DNA of 8,364 nt from assembly GCA_031993545.1 (NCBI GenBank), contig DAMAHZ010000105.1:1-8364 (forward strand). Direction: 5' to 3'. Below, in pieces: positions 7,266 to 8,364 of the stretch (its first letter is position 1; every line of letters starts with the position of its first letter). The notes beneath the pieces are model-generated. The model did not search any database, had not been told where the DNA came from, and was given only the letters and a program-made list of their open reading frames with translations. The position numbers and the translations under genes are program-made. This DNA comes from UBA1535 sp002323775 (lineage in GTDB: Bacteria > Bacillota > Clostridia > Tissierellales > Sedimentibacteraceae).

Positions 7266-7295
7266 TTTATAGCATTATTTTATCACAAAAGTAAA
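7266..7295 (-). promoter_or_regulatory. Putative promoter of the radical SAM gene
   Basis: On the minus strand an extended -10, TGC followed by TATAAA (complement of 7266-7271), lies 18 bases after TTTACT (complement of 7290-7295, 4 of 6 -35 matches). The predicted leader is about 95 bases and includes the hairpin at 7164-7190. The region is so AT-rich that chance matches are likely. The 208 bases 7164-7371 otherwise show no gene. Confidence 0.3.
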
Positions 7296-7310
7296 AAATA
7301 TAAATACAAT
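7282..7310 (+). promoter_or_regulatory. Putative promoter of the 72-residue protein gene
   Basis: ATCACA (7282-7287, 4 of 6 matches to the -35 consensus) and TACAAT (7305-7310, 5 of 6) are spaced by 17 bases, giving a leader of about 55 bases. It overlaps the predicted divergent promoter, so the two genes might interfere with each other. Weak evidence. Confidence 0.3.
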
Positions 7311-7371
7311 TTTGAATTAATTTTTCAAAATTTAATTTCCTCCAAATTATAAGAAAGGAGCATAAATCGAT

Positions 7372-7590
7372 ATGCACGTAAAAGAAGGTTTAGTTCCAAC
7401 AATTCTCGGCACAGCAGTTGCAGCAGCAGGCTTCGCTTTAAAGGATACCATCCCGAAATCATATAGCAGCGGTATGGTAGGATTTGGTTTAGCAAACATT
7501 GTGATGGGTTCAGCGGATATGATAGGCTCAATGAATTCATCAAATAAAGCCGCAAGCCAGTTTAATAAGGTGTTGAATTCTTTTAAATAG
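7372..7590 (+). CDS. Small glycine-rich hydrophobic protein, unknown function
   Basis: The 72-residue protein starts at the ATG at 7372 after a strong AAAGGAG (7354-7360, 11-base spacing). Two hydrophobic stretches rich in glycine and alanine are visible: VPTILGTAVAAAGFAL (8-23) and GMVGFGLANIVMG (34-46). They are separated by a short charged turn with KDTIPK (24-29) and followed by a polar tail (52-72). This suggests a helical hairpin inserted in, or lying on, the membrane. I believe similar short proteins (EGLVPT start, then GFGLANIV) are scattered through clostridia without a known role, but cannot confirm it here. It stands alone: divergent from the radical SAM gene and convergent with DUF378. 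Confidence 0.75.
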   Translation: MHVKEGLVPTILGTAVAAAGFALKDTIPKSYSSGMVGFGLANIVMGSADMIGSMNSSNKAASQFNKVLNSFK

Positions 7591-7610
7591 CTAAGTAATT
7601 AGCTTTATTT
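7589..7610 (+). terminator. Weak terminator-like hairpin overlapping the small gene's stop codon
   Basis: AGCTAA (7589-7594) pairs with TTAGCT (7599-7604) around a GTAA loop, followed by TTTATTT. The stem is only 6 bp and begins inside the TAG stop codon. A ribosome at the stop would cover it, so the stronger hairpin at 7702-7744 is the likelier terminator. Confidence 0.35.
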
Positions 7611-7701
7611 TAAATGACAAAGTAATATAGTCTATTAATATATTATTGCATTAAAGTTTTAGATTATGAAACTTTTTGTCAGTATCAGCACCAAAAAAAT
7701 T

Positions 7702-7744
7702 AAAAACAATAGACTTTGCAATTTTTGCAAAGTCTATTGTTTTT
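7702..7744. terminator. Bidirectional terminator, 20-bp perfect stem
   Basis: Bases 7702-7721 are the exact reverse complement of 7725-7744, with a 3-base TTT loop. The stem begins with AAAAA and ends with TTTTT, so a U-run results on either strand. It lies between the convergent 72-residue protein gene and the DUF378 gene and can end both. Confidence 0.9.
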
Positions 7745-7767
7745 ATACTCTAAGTTATTTTTTTATG

Positions 7768-7959
7768 CTAGGTAAATATCACATATAATAATGCGTACAC
7801 ACCAGCCAATCCAATTGAACAATATAAGGCTCTCCCTACTGGATTTTTATTTCCGCCAAAATAATTTGCTATTAGGTCAACCTTTAAGCATCCATATATA
7901 CCCCAGTTTAATGCACCTAAAATAATTAATATTGAAGCTAAAGCAGTTATAATTCTCAT
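7768..7959 (-). CDS. DUF378 family small membrane protein
   Basis: The 63-residue protein has two transmembrane helices: about 4-24, containing the family signature GALNWG (15-20), and about 42-62, containing GLAGVYALL (50-58). They are separated by a short loop with DLIANYFGG (28-36). This pattern and length match DUF378 (PF04070), a widespread bacterial family of unknown function. I chose the ATG at 7959: GGGGGA (complement of 7967-7972) lies 7 bases upstream, while the ATG at 7974 that would add five residues has no binding site and overlaps those Gs. It is a single-gene unit between a promoter (7987-8016) and the terminator at 7702-7744. Confidence 0.9.
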   Translation of the reverse strand: MRIITALASILIILGALNWGIYGCLKVDLIANYFGGNKNPVGRALYCSIGLAGVYALLYVIFT

Positions 7960-7986
7960 TTTACTATCCCCCATAATACATTACAT

Positions 7987-8016
7987 ATTTTATTATATTA
8001 TATTGCTTGGATACAA
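7987..8016 (-). promoter_or_regulatory. Putative promoter of the DUF378 gene
   Basis: On the minus strand TTGTAT (complement of 8011-8016) and TAAAAT (complement of 7987-7992) are spaced by 18 bases. The strand also offers two overlapping TATAAT matches nearby, so the exact -10 is uncertain. It lies directly after the terminator of the surface protein gene, where an independent promoter is needed. Confidence 0.4.
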
Positions 8017-8023
8017 TAATATG

Positions 8024-8063
8024 ATAAAAAATAAGACAGAATTTAATCTGTCTTATTTTTTAT
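8024..8063 (-). terminator. Rho-independent terminator of the LPETG surface protein gene
   Basis: Bases 8026-8040 are the exact reverse complement of 8047-8061, and two flanking A-T pairs extend the stem to 8024/8063. The loop is six bases. On the minus strand the hairpin ends in a U-run and follows the surface protein stop codon by 14 bases. Confidence 0.88.
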
Positions 8064-8077
8064 TTTAATATATTTTT

Positions 8078-8364
8078 TTAAATGTCTTCTTCCTCTTTTT
8101 TTCTTCTTCTAAAGAGTATTGTAATTCCTGTTGCTATAAACATAAATCCTAGTACATGTAGCAGTATTGGGCTTTCTTCTCCTGTTTCAGGTAATTTAGC
8201 AGGACCTCCTGGGATTACATCAACCTCTATGATTATTTCCTCCTCATTACCATCTTCATCCGTAACTTTTACAACAAATTTATCCTTGCCTACAAATCCC
8301 GGATTTGGAGTATAAGTCCATTTTCCATCTTCTCCAAACTCTACCTTTCCATTTTTAGGAGGAT
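8078..8364 (-). CDS. LPXTG cell-wall-anchored surface protein, C-terminal end only
   Basis: Only the last 94 residues lie in the window; the start is beyond base 8364. The end carries a complete sortase sorting signal: LPETG (window residues 57-61, bases 8180-8194), a hydrophobic stretch of about 20 residues (65-84) and the charged tail RRRKKEEEDI. Sortase A-type enzymes cut between T and G and link the protein to peptidoglycan, so the protein is exported and displayed on a Gram-positive wall. Before the signal lies the end of a beta-sandwich repeat with GKWTYTPNPGFVGKDKF (13-29) and VTDEDGNEE (33-41). This YTPNPGFxGxDxF pattern is common in tandem Ig-like or CshA-like repeats of adhesins, so several copies upstream are likely. 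A short GGPAK linker (52-56) precedes LPETG. A terminator follows. Confidence 0.93.
   Translation of the reverse strand, partial: PPKNGKVEFGEDGKWTYTPNPGFVGKDKFVVKVTDEDGNEEEIIIEVDVIPGGPAKLPETGEESPILLHVLGFMFIATGITILFRRRKKEEEDI

Noticed and set aside
8082..8315. Open frame of 77 residues on the + strand
   Set aside because: It is antisense to the LPETG protein, whose sorting signal and repeat are unmistakable, and it has no binding site.

Overview
The window is AT-rich bacterial chromosome of the low-GC Gram-positive type. Four things point to Clostridia or a relative: strong AGGAGG-like ribosome binding sites, Rho-independent terminators, an LPXTG wall-anchored protein, and a small P-loop protein of a kind I associate with clostridia. 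The species cannot be named. The layout is ordinary, and I see no CRISPR, phage, intact mobile element, tRNA or rRNA.

Left (1-1243): the 3' part of an ABC-exporter membrane subunit, cut by the window edge. Its last codons hold a good sigma-A-like promoter (1172-1200), probably serving the next genes. Centre (1293-5596): a shikimate cluster aroF-aroB-aroA-aroC on the + strand. It encodes DAHP synthase, 3-dehydroquinate synthase, EPSP synthase and chorismate synthase, which are steps 1, 2, 6 and 7 from PEP plus erythrose 4-phosphate to chorismate. The middle enzymes (AroD, AroE, AroK) are not in the window. The DAHP synthase lacks the usual N-terminal regulatory domain, and a 56-bp imperfect palindrome resembling insertion-sequence ends separates it from aroB. 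A strong hairpin (5615-5649) closes the cluster and also serves the convergent gene on the other side.

Right (5700-8364): mostly minus-strand genes. These are a 138-residue P-loop NTPase of unknown role, a TIGR01212/YhcC-type radical SAM protein whose ribosome binding site lies in a small hairpin, a DUF378 two-helix membrane protein, and the C-terminus of an LPETG surface protein cut by the right edge. One small + strand gene (7372-7590) encodes a 72-residue glycine-rich hydrophobic protein. It is divergent from the radical SAM gene and convergent with DUF378, and a 20-bp perfect terminator hairpin lies between it and DUF378.

The points most worth a second look are the regulatory-domain-less DAHP synthase, the palindrome inside the aro cluster, the hairpin over the radical SAM gene's start, and the two uncharacterised small proteins. 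None amounts to a convincing new multi-gene system.
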